From a virus, in the IMG/VR virus record IMGVR_UViG_3300043219_000109, positions 1 to 47,445 of that record: 47,445 bases of DNA, one strand, 5' to 3'. Under the pieces are notes generated by a model. The model saw only the letters and a program-made list of their open reading frames with translations. It was not told the DNA's origin and searched no databases. The position numbers were made by a program, and so were the translations under genes. Below, in pieces: positions 29,878 to 37,816 of the stretch (position 1 is the first letter of the stretch; every line of letters begins with the position of its first letter).

Positions 29878-29906
29878 AGTTTATATGGCTTGACCTATAA
29901 AGTCAA
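29878..29906 (-). promoter_or_regulatory. Leaderless promoter of Rha copy 1
   Basis: Minus strand TTGACT (29906-29901), 17-bp spacer, TAAACT (29883-29878), then seven bases to ATG 29870. It overlaps the opposing promoter at 29890-29918, and the two -35 boxes form the inverted repeat TTGAC-N7-GTCAA, so only one polymerase can bind at a time. Confidence 0.65.
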
Positions 29907-29918
29907 CTTGTTTATACT
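29890..29918 (+). promoter_or_regulatory. Promoter of the 29970-31523 island
   Basis: TTGACC (29890-29895), 17-bp spacer, TATACT (29913-29918). Transcription should begin near 29925, giving an ordinary leader with AAGGAG before ATG 29970. It physically overlaps the Rha promoter on the other strand. Confidence 0.75.
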
Positions 29919-29969
29919 GTAAAGCATAAGAAAGTTTATCATTTCAAGTGACTAACTAAGGAGATAAAA

Positions 29970-30185
29970 ATGAGAGATTACAATAATAAAACAAACGGAG
30001 AGAGAACAAAAGAAGATTTACACAATATGTTGGAGGATGTTGTTAATGAATTAGATTTATCAGATTCTATGATAATTACACACGGACAATGCGGAACTGC
30101 ACCAGCGGAACTAGTTAGATTAGTATTAGAACAAAAGGACTTACAGATATCAGCATTAAGTCATGGTATGAAAATGATAGGCTAG
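29970..30185 (+). CDS. Hypothetical protein (71 aa)
   Basis: First gene of the island, AAGGAG before the ATG. It is a helical, acidic protein (TKEDLHNMLEDVVNELDLSD) with a conserved-looking HGQCGTAPAELVRLVLEQKD element. No family is recognised. Confidence 0.7.
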   Translation: MRDYNNKTNGERTKEDLHNMLEDVVNELDLSDSMIITHGQCGTAPAELVRLVLEQKDLQISALSHGMKMIG

Positions 30186-30214
30186 TGATTAAGGGTATAA
30201 AGGAGAGAGAATAG

Positions 30215-30475
30215 ATGAAGGTAATAGGGATAATTGGATCTGGGAAAGTTGGTAGTTCTATAATAAAAAAAGTTATGGTATCTGAGGAAGTATCTATAAA
30301 ACAATTAACTATAGATAAATTAAGAGTGCAGTTTGAAATGTTTAGTAAAACAAGAACTTGTAACCATGACATGACCCTTGATACTATGGGAGAATACAGA
30401 AACCCAAACAGGGAAGTTGCATGGCAATACTATAAACAATCTGCAATATTTAATAAAATCATTAAGGGAAGTTAA
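30215..30475 (+). CDS. Hypothetical protein (86 aa)
   Basis: The start KVIGIIGSGKVGSSIIKKV looks like the first turn of a Rossmann fold, but the protein is far too short for one. From residue 38 on, FEMFSKTRTCNHDM and PNREVAWQYYKQSAI resemble a widespread short phage protein of unknown function. The N-terminal likeness may therefore be chance. Confidence 0.65.
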   Translation: MKVIGIIGSGKVGSSIIKKVMVSEEVSIKQLTIDKLRVQFEMFSKTRTCNHDMTLDTMGEYRNPNREVAWQYYKQSAIFNKIIKGS

Positions 30476-30511
30476 CAGTATCAAATCTTATAACAAGATT
30501 AAGGAGAGATA

Positions 30512-30700
30512 ATGACTACGAGAGATTTATATAATAGAATAGCAGATCTAGAAGAAGAGTTGAAAGACAAAGAAGAAAGATTAGAATGGGAATTAAAGAT
30601 AGTTATTGAATCTAGAGATAACCACTACAACACTATAAAGACATATTTAAACGATAATTTATTTAACAGACTAAAGAAAGCTTTTAAGGGCAAACTTTAA
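30512..30700 (+). CDS. Coiled-coil small protein (62 aa)
   Basis: AAGGAGAG precedes the ATG. The first 30 residues form a heptad helix (LYNRIADLEEELKDKEERLE) and the C-terminus is basic (RLKKAFKGKL). Function is unknown. A GC-rich hairpin (CCCTC...GAGGG, about 30714-30730) follows in the gap. Confidence 0.6.
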   Translation: MTTRDLYNRIADLEEELKDKEERLEWELKIVIESRDNHYNTIKTYLNDNLFNRLKKAFKGKL

Positions 30701-30744
30701 ATAACATCAATAGCCCTCTTAACCGAGGGTTTAAGGATAGAGAG

Positions 30745-30984
30745 ATGATAAAATACTATAGACCACATAGAGGATCATTAGCCGATGCAATGAAAGAATG
30801 TAATCAGATTGCAGGGATTCAAGATATTATAGACAGATACCCAGAGTACGGTAACATAACAATTAAAAAAGAGAGTACGTATGATATTAGAATATTATGG
30901 GACACTCACTATGTATTAGCTGATATGGGAGAGTATAAGCAACAATGTATTGGGATGTGTAACTTTTATGAGGAGAATAAATGA
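30745..30984 (+). CDS. Hypothetical protein (79 aa)
   Basis: Starts KYYRPHRGSLADAMKECN, a motif common in small phage and prophage proteins in which the first 15-20 residues (YRPxRGxLxDAM) are conserved. The rest has WDTHYVLADMGEYKQQC. Role unknown. Its stop overlaps the next start. Confidence 0.7.
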   Translation: MIKYYRPHRGSLADAMKECNQIAGIQDIIDRYPEYGNITIKKESTYDIRILWDTHYVLADMGEYKQQCIGMCNFYEENK

Positions 30985-31307
30985 TAAAAAGATATAACAT
31001 AGATCAAAGTATGTCAGATGAAGAAGAAGTAGAAACAGACGAAGCATATTTTAATGATACTTGGTGTAAGCATGAGGATGTTGAAAAGGTAGAGAATGAG
31101 TTATTAGAGTCATACAAGTCTATAAAAGAGAATCATAGCGCTCCAATTGAACTAGAGCAACAAGAGTATTGTATACATTGTGGAAGATCCGAAGAGTTTA
31201 CATATAGTCCAGAAAACCCCGAGTGTGAGTATAGGGGATGGTGGATAATTCATGATAAAGATTGCATAGTTAATAAAGCTATTGAATATATTAAAGAGCA
31301 TAGTTAA
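30981..31307 (+). CDS. Ea22-like accessory protein with Cys pair (108 aa)
   Basis: An acidic N-terminus leads into a coiled-coil helix (EDVEKVENELLESYKSIKE), then a CIHCG knuckle and a C-terminal IIHDKDCIVNKAIEYIKEH. The closing segment matches IHSEDCPVSKAEKYLKGL at the end of the 96-residue protein at 45195-45485, so both belong to one paralogous set of phage early proteins. Function is unknown. Confidence 0.7.
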   Translation: MIKRYNIDQSMSDEEEVETDEAYFNDTWCKHEDVEKVENELLESYKSIKENHSAPIELEQQEYCIHCGRSEEFTYSPENPECEYRGWWIIHDKDCIVNKAIEYIKEHS

Positions 31308-31322
31308 TAAAGGAGAGAGATA

Positions 31323-31523
31323 ATGAAGAACTGGATTGATATGAACGATAAAGAGAGAAACGAACACTTAAGGACTCTTGGAGGGTGTGGTAATTGTAGT
31401 CACTGGTGTACTGACTACAATGAAATGAAAGGCTCAGATATTGGGTGTGTATTTCTTGGTCATAATAAGCCTAGATATCAGGTATATGATAATGGTTGTG
31501 AATATATATTGCCAGTTAAATAA
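31323..31523 (+). CDS. Cys-rich small protein (66 aa)
   Basis: CGNCSHWC at about residues 22-29, a later CVF and a C-terminal CEYI suggest a metal site. The motif GCGNCSHWC resembles the C-C-GNC motif of the proteins at 39609 and 44639. It is the last gene of the island. Confidence 0.65.
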   Translation: MKNWIDMNDKERNEHLRTLGGCGNCSHWCTDYNEMKGSDIGCVFLGHNKPRYQVYDNGCEYILPVK

Positions 31524-31551
31524 AAAAGCCCGACATATGACTATATCAGGC
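31521..31551 (-). terminator. Strong terminator of the tRNA-RtcB-portal-MuF operon
   Basis: On the minus strand GCCTGATATA/TATGTCGGGC forms a 10-bp stem with tetraloop GTCA, followed by six T. It follows the MuF-like gene by about 90 bases and abuts the end of the convergent plus-strand island. Confidence 0.88.
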
Positions 31552-31563
31552 AGGAGATAGAAA

Positions 31564-31599
31564 CCATAAGCGATATAATAATCTATCATAAGCTTATGG
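31564..31599. other. Inverted repeat between convergent operons
   Basis: CCATAAGC (31564-31571) pairs perfectly with GCTTATGG (31592-31599), with an inner GATA/TATC pairing. It lacks a T-run on either side, so it is not a standard terminator. It would be transcribed from the minus strand as the 3' end of the portal-MuF message. Confidence 0.6.
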
Positions 31600-31643
31600 C
31601 GAAAGATAATTGATAGTATACTTTATATTGGGGTTTGTCAAAC

Positions 31644-32645
31644 TTACTTAATACCTAACCACTGCCCATAAATGTTGTGAGTTAAATCATGATCTTTAGC
31701 CCACGTTTTAAAATCAGTATATGGGATTATTTCATTCTTACCTGTTTGTGGATTCCTAGCTATCATTGTTTCTTGTGGATATTCTGGATCTTCATTAGTA
31801 GTAAAACATTTACAATTTATATCATACTCAGCAACACCGGATTGCTTTATTCTGGCTGTTATGTTTTGAGGGTATTGGAATTGACCTTGTTTATTAGCTT
31901 CTTGGCCGTTCATTGATACAGATTGATTTCTTGCTGTATTTGAAAATGTCACATGATATATTAATTTACTCTCAACTATATCTTGAGAATTAATCCAAAG
32001 ATCAGTTTCAGCATTCTCTCTCATTCTTAATATCTCGGTACGCAGGATTCTCTGTGTTTGTGCAAACTGTTTTTTTCTATCAACTGCATCATCCACCCAC
32101 TTACCAGCACTATCACGAAACCCAATAGCAATATCCATATCTTTATTTATGTTCCGTAATGATAGGCCACGCTGCACACCTGATACTATTATATCCTCTA
32201 GCTGTGCGATGTTTAAATTACGACCGGTTGTCATCTTTGATTTATTCATTAGCTTACTTAGTGCGTAATCCCTAGCCTCTTTGAATTGCTTATCTGTATA
32301 TCCTGGTAGATCGAAGTCAAACCCTTTTGCAATACCTGTATTCTCTACGCTAAACTTAGCTTGAAAGTATGCAGTGTTATATTCTTCTGTATACACCTTT
32401 TTAGAGAATGCATCCCGTTTAACATAGTCCGGTCTTATTGTTTCACTAAACTCTTTTTGGAAGTCTGTTGCTCTTGTCCCAGTGTTAAAGTAATTACGAT
32501 CCTTTCCGGCTTTATCTGTTACGCTCTTTGATACTGATCTAGACTTATCCCGTATAGCTTCATATATTGCAACTATACGGTCAAGGATTAAAGTATCTCT
32601 TAAGAGTTGTTCGGATTGTATTTCTTTATCATTCTTATTCGCCAT
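31644..32645 (-). CDS. MuF-like minor head protein (333 aa)
   Basis: Encoded right after the portal with overlapping start and stop. The second half has the MuF/SPP1 gp7 signature: TQRILRTEILRMRENAETDL, YHVTFSNTARNQSVSMNGQ and the CKCFTTNEDPEYP ending. Such proteins enter the procapsid with the portal and help genome ejection or packaging. Residues 1-150 are a helical N-terminal domain. Confidence 0.85.
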   Translation of the reverse strand: MANKNDKEIQSEQLLRDTLILDRIVAIYEAIRDKSRSVSKSVTDKAGKDRNYFNTGTRATDFQKEFSETIRPDYVKRDAFSKKVYTEEYNTAYFQAKFSVENTGIAKGFDFDLPGYTDKQFKEARDYALSKLMNKSKMTTGRNLNIAQLEDIIVSGVQRGLSLRNINKDMDIAIGFRDSAGKWVDDAVDRKKQFAQTQRILRTEILRMRENAETDLWINSQDIVESKLIYHVTFSNTARNQSVSMNGQEANKQGQFQYPQNITARIKQSGVAEYDINCKCFTTNEDPEYPQETMIARNPQTGKNEIIPYTDFKTWAKDHDLTHNIYGQWLGIK

Positions 32646-34131
32646 CTAAATCAAGGCTCTCTTCAATATTATCATCTTCACTGGCTAAAGCTTCAATCCG
32701 TGCCTTTTGTTCTTCTGTAGTTAATTTTAACCATTCAGCTCTGTCTATCTTTAATGCATCTGCTATTAACTGAGCAGGAACTTTATTACCAGAATCAAGA
32801 GCTAACACAAATAATTCAAGTAGTTGTTTGTCCGGCGCTTCTTCAAGTCTGTCAAGTTCCTCTTTAACATTAGGGATAATATTCTTAGGGAATAGTCTTA
32901 GATATGCCTCATCTGATATATTGCCTTTAAGTTTTAATGCAAGTTCTACTTTAGCAGCTTCATCTATAGGCAAGTTCCGTTTATGTGTGATCTTAATTTT
33001 AATATCTGCTACATAACTATATGAGGATTCTAAAATATCATTGATTAGTTCGATACGTTTATTAATCCCTTGATCGAAATATGTATCAATTTGACTCGCC
33101 TTAAACTCCATTCCGATTAACTTGTAAGCTATAGCAACACCGGATTGCGCACCTCCTGCAAAGGATTCTGCTGTCATATCAGGTATTTTAATTGACTTAT
33201 GAAATAGCCTTTCTAACCTGTCAGCTAAAGCGTTGTAAAATGTTTCTATTCCACCAAGATTCTTTTCAAGATACTCAGGCCAAGACTTCTTATCGTCTCC
33301 TAAGTTCTGGAAGATTCCCATTGAGCTTATTTTATCTGCCATCTCTTTAGTCACAAGTCCAGGCATTAACAATTTCATTGCATTAAACCGATCTATCTCG
33401 TTGGTGGATTTACTTATCAAATCGTCGTGAGCGTCTATGATAGGCTTCTCCGCATCAAATAGAGAGAATGTATGTCTATTGATTGGGTAGATTGCTAGAG
33501 GTACTGTCTTGTACGGATATTCAGTTGTTCCCTCTATGCCTTTATCAACATCAATCTTGTATTCTTCTGATTCTTTGACTCTAATATAATGTGTTACAAA
33601 TAAAGGCTCGTATACATCTGCATGATCTGTCTCTCCGGTCTTCCAATATCTAATTGCATGGGATAACTCAGGTTTTAAGCTGCTGGTAAATATAGGAACT
33701 ATTTCAAGTGCTGAGACTATCTTATACTCTGGAGTAACTGTTTTAAGTTCTGTTATATCATCAGAAGTCCAAAATAATTCATATGCTACACCTTGAGTTA
33801 ATGACTCTTCGTATAGTTCTGCGGTTTCAAGATCTGTTTTGTTATGTTCAAATATAGATAGTGACAACTTTTCATACTCGGTTTTCTGTTCTGTGGTAAC
33901 ACCATCGTCAAGTATTTTGACGGTAGTATCTCCAGCCCTTCCGGCATACCCTGACAAATCAGTTACCGCCATCTTAGCTAATGGTATCGGTATTCTGTTA
34001 TCAGGATCTTTCTTGACCGGATCTGTTAATATCTTAGGGTTCTTGCCATGAGCGTAAGCAAAGTTAGATTTATAGTGACCGTGTGTCTTGTCTAATGATT
34101 CTTTTATTTTCTTTATATCAGTACTGTCCAT
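32635..34131 (-). CDS. Portal protein, SPP1 gp6-like
   Basis: A 498-residue protein with the acidic, helical layout of SPP1 gp6-type portals. It has NRIPIPLAKMAVTDLSGYAG near residues 42-61, ELFWTSDDITELK in the middle, a stem region SGVAIAYKLIGMEFKASQID and an acidic C-terminus (EEQKARIEALASEDDNIEES). The dodecameric portal is the DNA channel and docks the terminase. It is followed by the MuF-like gene, the usual pairing. Confidence 0.88.
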   Translation of the reverse strand: MDSTDIKKIKESLDKTHGHYKSNFAYAHGKNPKILTDPVKKDPDNRIPIPLAKMAVTDLSGYAGRAGDTTVKILDDGVTTEQKTEYEKLSLSIFEHNKTDLETAELYEESLTQGVAYELFWTSDDITELKTVTPEYKIVSALEIVPIFTSSLKPELSHAIRYWKTGETDHADVYEPLFVTHYIRVKESEEYKIDVDKGIEGTTEYPYKTVPLAIYPINRHTFSLFDAEKPIIDAHDDLISKSTNEIDRFNAMKLLMPGLVTKEMADKISSMGIFQNLGDDKKSWPEYLEKNLGGIETFYNALADRLERLFHKSIKIPDMTAESFAGGAQSGVAIAYKLIGMEFKASQIDTYFDQGINKRIELINDILESSYSYVADIKIKITHKRNLPIDEAAKVELALKLKGNISDEAYLRLFPKNIIPNVKEELDRLEEAPDKQLLELFVLALDSGNKVPAQLIADALKIDRAEWLKLTTEEQKARIEALASEDDNIEESLDLDGE

Positions 34132-34176
34132 GTCGTTATTTTACCACATGAACAGTATATTATCAACTTATAGTAA

Positions 34177-35388
34177 TTAAGCCTTAAAATTATACACTGG
34201 TTTTACACGATGCAATATTTCAACTGATTCAGATAGATACTTTTCTACCTCGTTATGATCCTTGTATGCCATTGGAGATTCGTCAAGAGTTGACTCTAAT
34301 ACACATGATGAATATATATCTTTCATAGAATCCCTAAACTCTTCAATATCAACCTCTCTCTTTGCTTGTGAACGTGACATTGTTCTACCTGCTCCGTGTG
34401 GTGCTGAATTGTTCCAATCTGGATTACCTTTACCTTTACCAATAATTAGACCGTCTCGCATGTTCCATGGAATAACAACTAACTCGTCTTTATGTGCAGA
34501 GATAGCACCCTTTCTAACAATATTATCTTTAAGATCTATATAGTTATGTATAGACTCTATTGTTAGTAAAACTTTAGTATTCAAGAAGTCAATAATATTA
34601 TTAGCCATTATCTGTCTGCTTCTGCTCGCATACCTTTGCGCTACTTGCATATGCTTTAAATAGTCTTTAGCTAATTGACCTTCAAGATATTCTAATCCAT
34701 CTCTTTTATGTTTTATAACTTTAGATCTCTTTTTAAGCTTCTCAATTTCTATTTGTATCTGTTTACCTTTTTTATCTCTTTTTATATTCTCTATAAGAGT
34801 TTTCATTTCAGTTTCAGATATAGAAGCTAATGAATATTTCTCAGCTATTTTTTGATGGTACTTAGCAATTTGTAAACCAAAGTTTCTTGATCCAGAATGA
34901 AGAGTAAGCCATAAATCATTATTCTCATCTTGTCCGATTTCTATAAAATGATTACCACCACCAAGAGAGCCAACCGACCTTAAAGCTCTTGTATTATCTA
35001 GCCCTATTTCTTTACATACATCTTTTATATCACATTCCAAGGTTTTCCCAATCTCTTGCTGTTTAGTGTTCATATGGAAACCAGACGGGATATTGTTTTT
35101 TACAAACTCGTCCAATTCTTTAAAATTGATTTCTTTTGAATCTATCTTCAACGATAGCATACCACAGCCAATATCAACCCCTACAACGTTAGGCATAACT
35201 TTATCTGATAACTCGACTGTAGTACCTATAACAGCCCCAGAACCAGCGTGTATATCTGGCATGAATCTAGTTTTACAACCTTTAAATGCTGGATTATTTA
35301 AAAAACCGTATACCTGACTAATTGCTGATTGTTCTACATAGTCCGTAAATATTTTACAATCTGTAAACTCTCCCTTTAATTCCATTCT
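34177..35388 (-). CDS. rtcB: RtcB-family RNA ligase (3'-phosphate / 5'-OH)
   Basis: About 403 residues from ATG 35388 (AAGGAG six bases upstream). Signature residues are present: VGVDIGCGM (metal-binding Cys74), GGGNHF (His about 146), LHSGSRNFG (His about 163) and APHGAGRTMSRSQAK near residue 330, whose His is the guanylylated nucleophile. RtcB joins 2',3'-cyclic phosphate or 3'-phosphate ends to 5'-OH ends with GTP and Mn2+, repairing cleaved tRNAs. The residue 190-240 segment is a Lys-rich coiled coil. It is in one transcript with six phage tRNAs and the portal gene, so tRNA repair against anticodon nucleases is a likely role. Some phages carry RtcB, but next to structural genes it is unusual. 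Confidence 0.93.
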   Translation of the reverse strand, partial: RMELKGEFTDCKIFTDYVEQSAISQVYGFLNNPAFKGCKTRFMPDIHAGSGAVIGTTVELSDKVMPNVVGVDIGCGMLSLKIDSKEINFKELDEFVKNNIPSGFHMNTKQQEIGKTLECDIKDVCKEIGLDNTRALRSVGSLGGGNHFIEIGQDENNDLWLTLHSGSRNFGLQIAKYHQKIAEKYSLASISETEMKTLIENIKRDKKGKQIQIEIEKLKKRSKVIKHKRDGLEYLEGQLAKDYLKHMQVAQRYASRSRQIMANNIIDFLNTKVLLTIESIHNYIDLKDNIVRKGAISAHKDELVVIPWNMRDGLIIGKGKGNPDWNNSAPHGAGRTMSRSQAKREVDIEEFRDSMKDIYSSCVLESTLDESPMAYKDHNEVEKYLSESVEILHRVKPVYNFKA

Positions 35389-35545
35389 ATTCTCCTTTGT
35401 GATTTTCATAATAATACTTTAATGCGTTAAGAATTATATTACCTTTTGTGTCTTTATGATCTGATTTAATTTTGTAATAGTATTTGTCAATATCTGTTTT
35501 CTGTTGATTAGTTTGCATTCGTACTTGCATAGGCGTGACTTCCAT
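35387..35545 (-). CDS. Small basic protein between tRNA-Ser and rtcB (52 aa)
   Basis: ATG 35545, with TAGGAG five bases upstream, is chosen; a longer frame would run into tRNA-Ser. The 52 residues are helical (TDIDKYYYKIKSDHKDTKGN) with Tyr and Lys rich stretches. The stop overlaps the rtcB start, suggesting coupled translation and perhaps a shared RNA-related function. No family is recognised. Confidence 0.65.
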   Translation of the reverse strand: MEVTPMQVRMQTNQQKTDIDKYYYKIKSDHKDTKGNIILNALKYYYENHKGE

Positions 35546-35556
35546 AAAAACTCCTA

Positions 35557-35638
35557 CGGAAGATAAAAGAATCGAACTCTCACGCTTACACGTGGCGACT
35601 GTTTTCAAGACAGATTATCCCCATGGATGCTATCTTCC
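35557..35638 (-). tRNA. tRNA-Ser(UGA)
   Basis: A 7-bp acceptor stem GGAAGAT/ATCTTCC, anticodon loop CTTGAAA (anticodon TGA at 35607-35605), a long variable arm with ACG/CGT-type pairing and T-loop TTCGATT. The long extra arm fits serine. No CCA is encoded. Confidence 0.85.
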
Positions 35639-35644
35639 ATTATA

Positions 35645-35714
35645 TCAGAATGGTAGGAATCGAACCTACATGACAACGCGTCCAAGGCGAGCCGTTACCG
35701 TTATTCACATTCTG
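35645..35714 (-). tRNA. tRNA-Pro(UGG), degenerate
   Basis: Acceptor CAGAATG/CATTCTG pairs perfectly and the T arm GTAGG-TTCGATT-CCTAC is standard. The anticodon loop CTTGGAC gives UGG. The anticodon stem has only three good pairs (CGC/GCG) and the D arm is short, so this gene is the least canonical of the six. Confidence 0.65.
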
Positions 35715-35719
35715 TTTAA

Positions 35720-35791
35720 AGTTCCCTGTAGGATTTGAACCTACGACCATTTACTTAACAGGCAAACGCTCTACCACTGAGCTAAGGAAAC
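35720..35791 (-). tRNA. tRNA-Asn(GUU)
   Basis: Acceptor GTTTCCT/AGGGAAC (one T-G pair), D arm AGCTCAGTGGTAGAGC, anticodon stem TTTGC/GTAAA around loop CTGTTAA, T arm GTAGG-TTCAAAT-CCTAC. No encoded CCA. Confidence 0.92.
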
Positions 35792-35796
35792 ATAAG

Positions 35797-35868
35797 AGCG
35801 TCTAACCGGAATCGAACCGATGCAACCAGATTACAAAACTGGGACTCTACCAACTGAGCTATAGACGC
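35797..35868 (-). tRNA. tRNA-Thr(UGU)
   Basis: Acceptor GCGTCTA/TAGACGC, D arm AGCTCAGTTGGTAGAGT, anticodon loop TTTGTAA (UGU), T arm ATCGG-TTCGATT-CCGGT. No encoded CCA. Confidence 0.92.
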
Positions 35869-35873
35869 AAATA

Positions 35874-35945
35874 TTAAGGAGGCAGGAATTGAACCCACAT
35901 ACACAAGCTTATGAGACTTGCTGCTTACCTATCGCTCACTCCTTA
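35874..35945 (-). tRNA. tRNA-Met(CAU)
   Basis: Acceptor TAAGGAG/CTCCTTA, anticodon stem CAAGT/GCTTG around CTCATAA (CAU), T arm GTGGG-TTCAATT-CCTGC. A CAU anticodon could also be a lysidine-modified Ile tRNA; sequence alone does not settle it. The first pair is T-A, so it is not an obvious initiator. Confidence 0.88.
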
Positions 35946-35951
35946 AAGTAC

Positions 35952-36020
35952 ATCGACGCTAGGAATTGAACCTAGATACTGTGATTCAAAGTCACATATC
36001 CTACCATTAGATTACGTCGA
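35952..36020 (-). tRNA. tRNA-Gln(UUG)
   Basis: Acceptor TCGACGT/GCGTCGA, short D arm TCTAATGGTAGGA, anticodon stem TGTGA/TCACA around CTTTGAA (UUG), T arm CTAGG-TTCAATT-CCTAG. It is the first tRNA of the array, about six bases from the predicted transcription start. Confidence 0.9.
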
Positions 36021-36032
36021 AACGTTAATATA

Positions 36033-36061
36033 ACTATATATCCATGTTTAATATTTGTCAA
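36033..36061 (-). promoter_or_regulatory. Promoter of the tRNA-RtcB-portal operon
   Basis: Minus strand TTGACA (36061-36056), 17-bp spacer, TATAGT (36038-36033). The start of transcription should be near 36026, just ahead of tRNA-Gln. It lies right behind the terminase large-subunit stop. Confidence 0.88.
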
Positions 36062-36087
36062 TACATGTAAATACTTTTTAACTAATG

Positions 36088-37371
36088 TCAAATACCTAAG
36101 TCATAGTCGGCCATTTCTATCTCTCCTACTCCTGTTCGTAGTGGTTCAAGTCCGTATCGTATACCATCTATGTAATGATTATTCTTATCAACTATATCTG
36201 TTAACACTTGATTCGTTACTTTGTCAACTTTATATGAGTATAATTTGAACTCTTCAATCACACCTTTACACCGTGGATTAATGATTACATCAAAGTTCTT
36301 AATAAAAGAGATCCCGTCTTCAATAGACTTTTTCCCCTTCTTAGCTCCACGTATTTTAAATCCTTCATTCTTCATGTGGCTTATTAACTCAGGTCGTGCG
36401 TTATCTGCTATTATGTCAAAGTCTCTAACCCTTGGCACTTGGTCATACCATGCAGGGGTGTCTTTTATTTCACACCCAACTTTATCAATACCATAATCAA
36501 TATATAGTTTCAGATTATCCATATCAGCCCACATTCTAGTTAGCGTATTAGGATCTTGACTAAATCCCCAGTCCGCACCAAAAAACCAAGCTGTTGAATC
36601 TGGAAGAGTAAAGTCTTTAATAGTGTAGCAACCTTTTAATATTTGAGCCTCACTGTATTCTCTACAGTTCCCTTCCCATATCCAATCGTATTTGTCAGGA
36701 TCACGTTCTCTACAACGTTCCATTTCTCTACGCAATACATTAGGAAAGAAAGGATTATCATAATAGTTAACCTTCTCTCTTATCAATCCTTCAAATGTTT
36801 CAGAATCAATATACTCTTTATATACAGGGTTTTCTTTCTTGTCTGGATTAAGAGTAAATATAAGTATAGACGCTTCATTAAGGTCTAGATCTTCTTTTCT
36901 GATTGTTGGTACTACATCGTCTAAAGATTCCTGAGAGGTGTTCTCTGATTCCTCACCCCATAGAATATCAATACCTTCTAATGATTTAATCTCTTTAATA
37001 TTATGATGTAATCCATAAAATAGAAACTCTGATCCTGTTTTAATGTGCCTTATTACTGCTACCTGGCAGTCAAACTCTTTTTCTAACTTAAATCGTTTTA
37101 TAGTATCTTCTATTAACTTTTTTGAACTATCTTTTATATTCTTCTGAAACTCTCTAGTACATAAGACTCTATATTTACGCTTCCTGGTAATAAATACAAG
37201 AAACATAGCAACAGCCCAACTCTTTCCAGAACCACGACCACCATAATAAATATAGAATCTATTCTTTAATCCCTCTTCTATCATGGAGAACATAACAGAA
37301 AACTTATTTGAGATCTTTCTTATTGCTAATTCTATTATGACTTCTACTAAATCAATCTTTGGAAGCTGCAA
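36088..37371 (-). CDS. terL: Terminase large subunit (Terminase_3 type)
   Basis: ATPase: Walker A GGRGSGKS at residues 44-51, Walker B ILWGEES at about 136-142. Nuclease: FFGADWGFSQDPN near 265, DNARPE near 320 and DGIRYGLE near 405 supply the acidic RNase H-fold residues. The 427-residue length is typical of the PBSX/SPP1-like group, which mostly package by headful. Translation starts at TTG 37371 (GAGG upstream) inside the small-subunit gene. Confidence 0.95.
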   Translation of the reverse strand: MQLPKIDLVEVIIELAIRKISNKFSVMFSMIEEGLKNRFYIYYGGRGSGKSWAVAMFLVFITRKRKYRVLCTREFQKNIKDSSKKLIEDTIKRFKLEKEFDCQVAVIRHIKTGSEFLFYGLHHNIKEIKSLEGIDILWGEESENTSQESLDDVVPTIRKEDLDLNEASILIFTLNPDKKENPVYKEYIDSETFEGLIREKVNYYDNPFFPNVLRREMERCRERDPDKYDWIWEGNCREYSEAQILKGCYTIKDFTLPDSTAWFFGADWGFSQDPNTLTRMWADMDNLKLYIDYGIDKVGCEIKDTPAWYDQVPRVRDFDIIADNARPELISHMKNEGFKIRGAKKGKKSIEDGISFIKNFDVIINPRCKGVIEEFKLYSYKVDKVTNQVLTDIVDKNNHYIDGIRYGLEPLRTGVGEIEMADYDLGI

Positions 37372-37816
37372 CTATCGCCTCTAATGTTTTAGTGTCTAAT
37401 TTATTGTAATCTATTCCAACCTTGTCACCATCTTTATTAAGTGTAGTTAAATTAATATCTTTATTCTCATTATTAACCCCTAAATATTTACTCAATTGGT
37501 CTGTAGCTTTTAATATATCCTGGGTTTTCCATTTAGGTTTTTCAGTCTCTTCTGTAAACTCATAAAAAGCTATTTCATACCATTTATCTAATAGCTTACT
37601 GGTAAGCTCTCCCTTGCCCTGTAGAAGCTCTGTTACCCTTTCTTGTATATATTCCTTGATATAGGGTTTACTATAGTTCTCTGAGCCTTGTTGCGCTGGG
37701 TAATTGCAATCAGGATAAGCCACCTCTGTAGCCTTTAATTTACTGAATCCATTAGACAAATATTCATTAGCCCATAGTAATTGAGTATCATTTAATTCAA
37801 GTTCTTTATCATCCAT
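37352..37816 (-). CDS. terS: Terminase small subunit
   Basis: A 154-residue protein overlapping terL by 20 nt. The N-terminal helix-turn-helix (LNDTQLLWANEYLSNGFSK, then ATEVAYPDCNYPAQQGSENY, KPYIKEYIQERV) is the DNA-recognition domain of Terminase_2-type small subunits. It is followed by a central oligomerisation region and an acidic linker. It should recognise the packaging start site. Confidence 0.92.
   Translation of the reverse strand: MDDKELELNDTQLLWANEYLSNGFSKLKATEVAYPDCNYPAQQGSENYSKPYIKEYIQERVTELLQGKGELTSKLLDKWYEIAFYEFTEETEKPKWKTQDILKATDQLSKYLGVNNENKDINLTTLNKDGDKVGIDYNKLDTKTLEAIVAASKD

Noticed and set aside
30215-30475. NAD-binding Rossmann enzyme from the N-terminal GIIGSGKVGSS
   Set aside because: The protein has only 86 residues and its remaining part resembles an unrelated short phage protein, so the glycine motif is probably coincidental.
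31564-31620. Hammerhead ribozyme suggested by a CGAAA next to a stem
   Set aside because: No CUGANGA core is present on either strand in this region.
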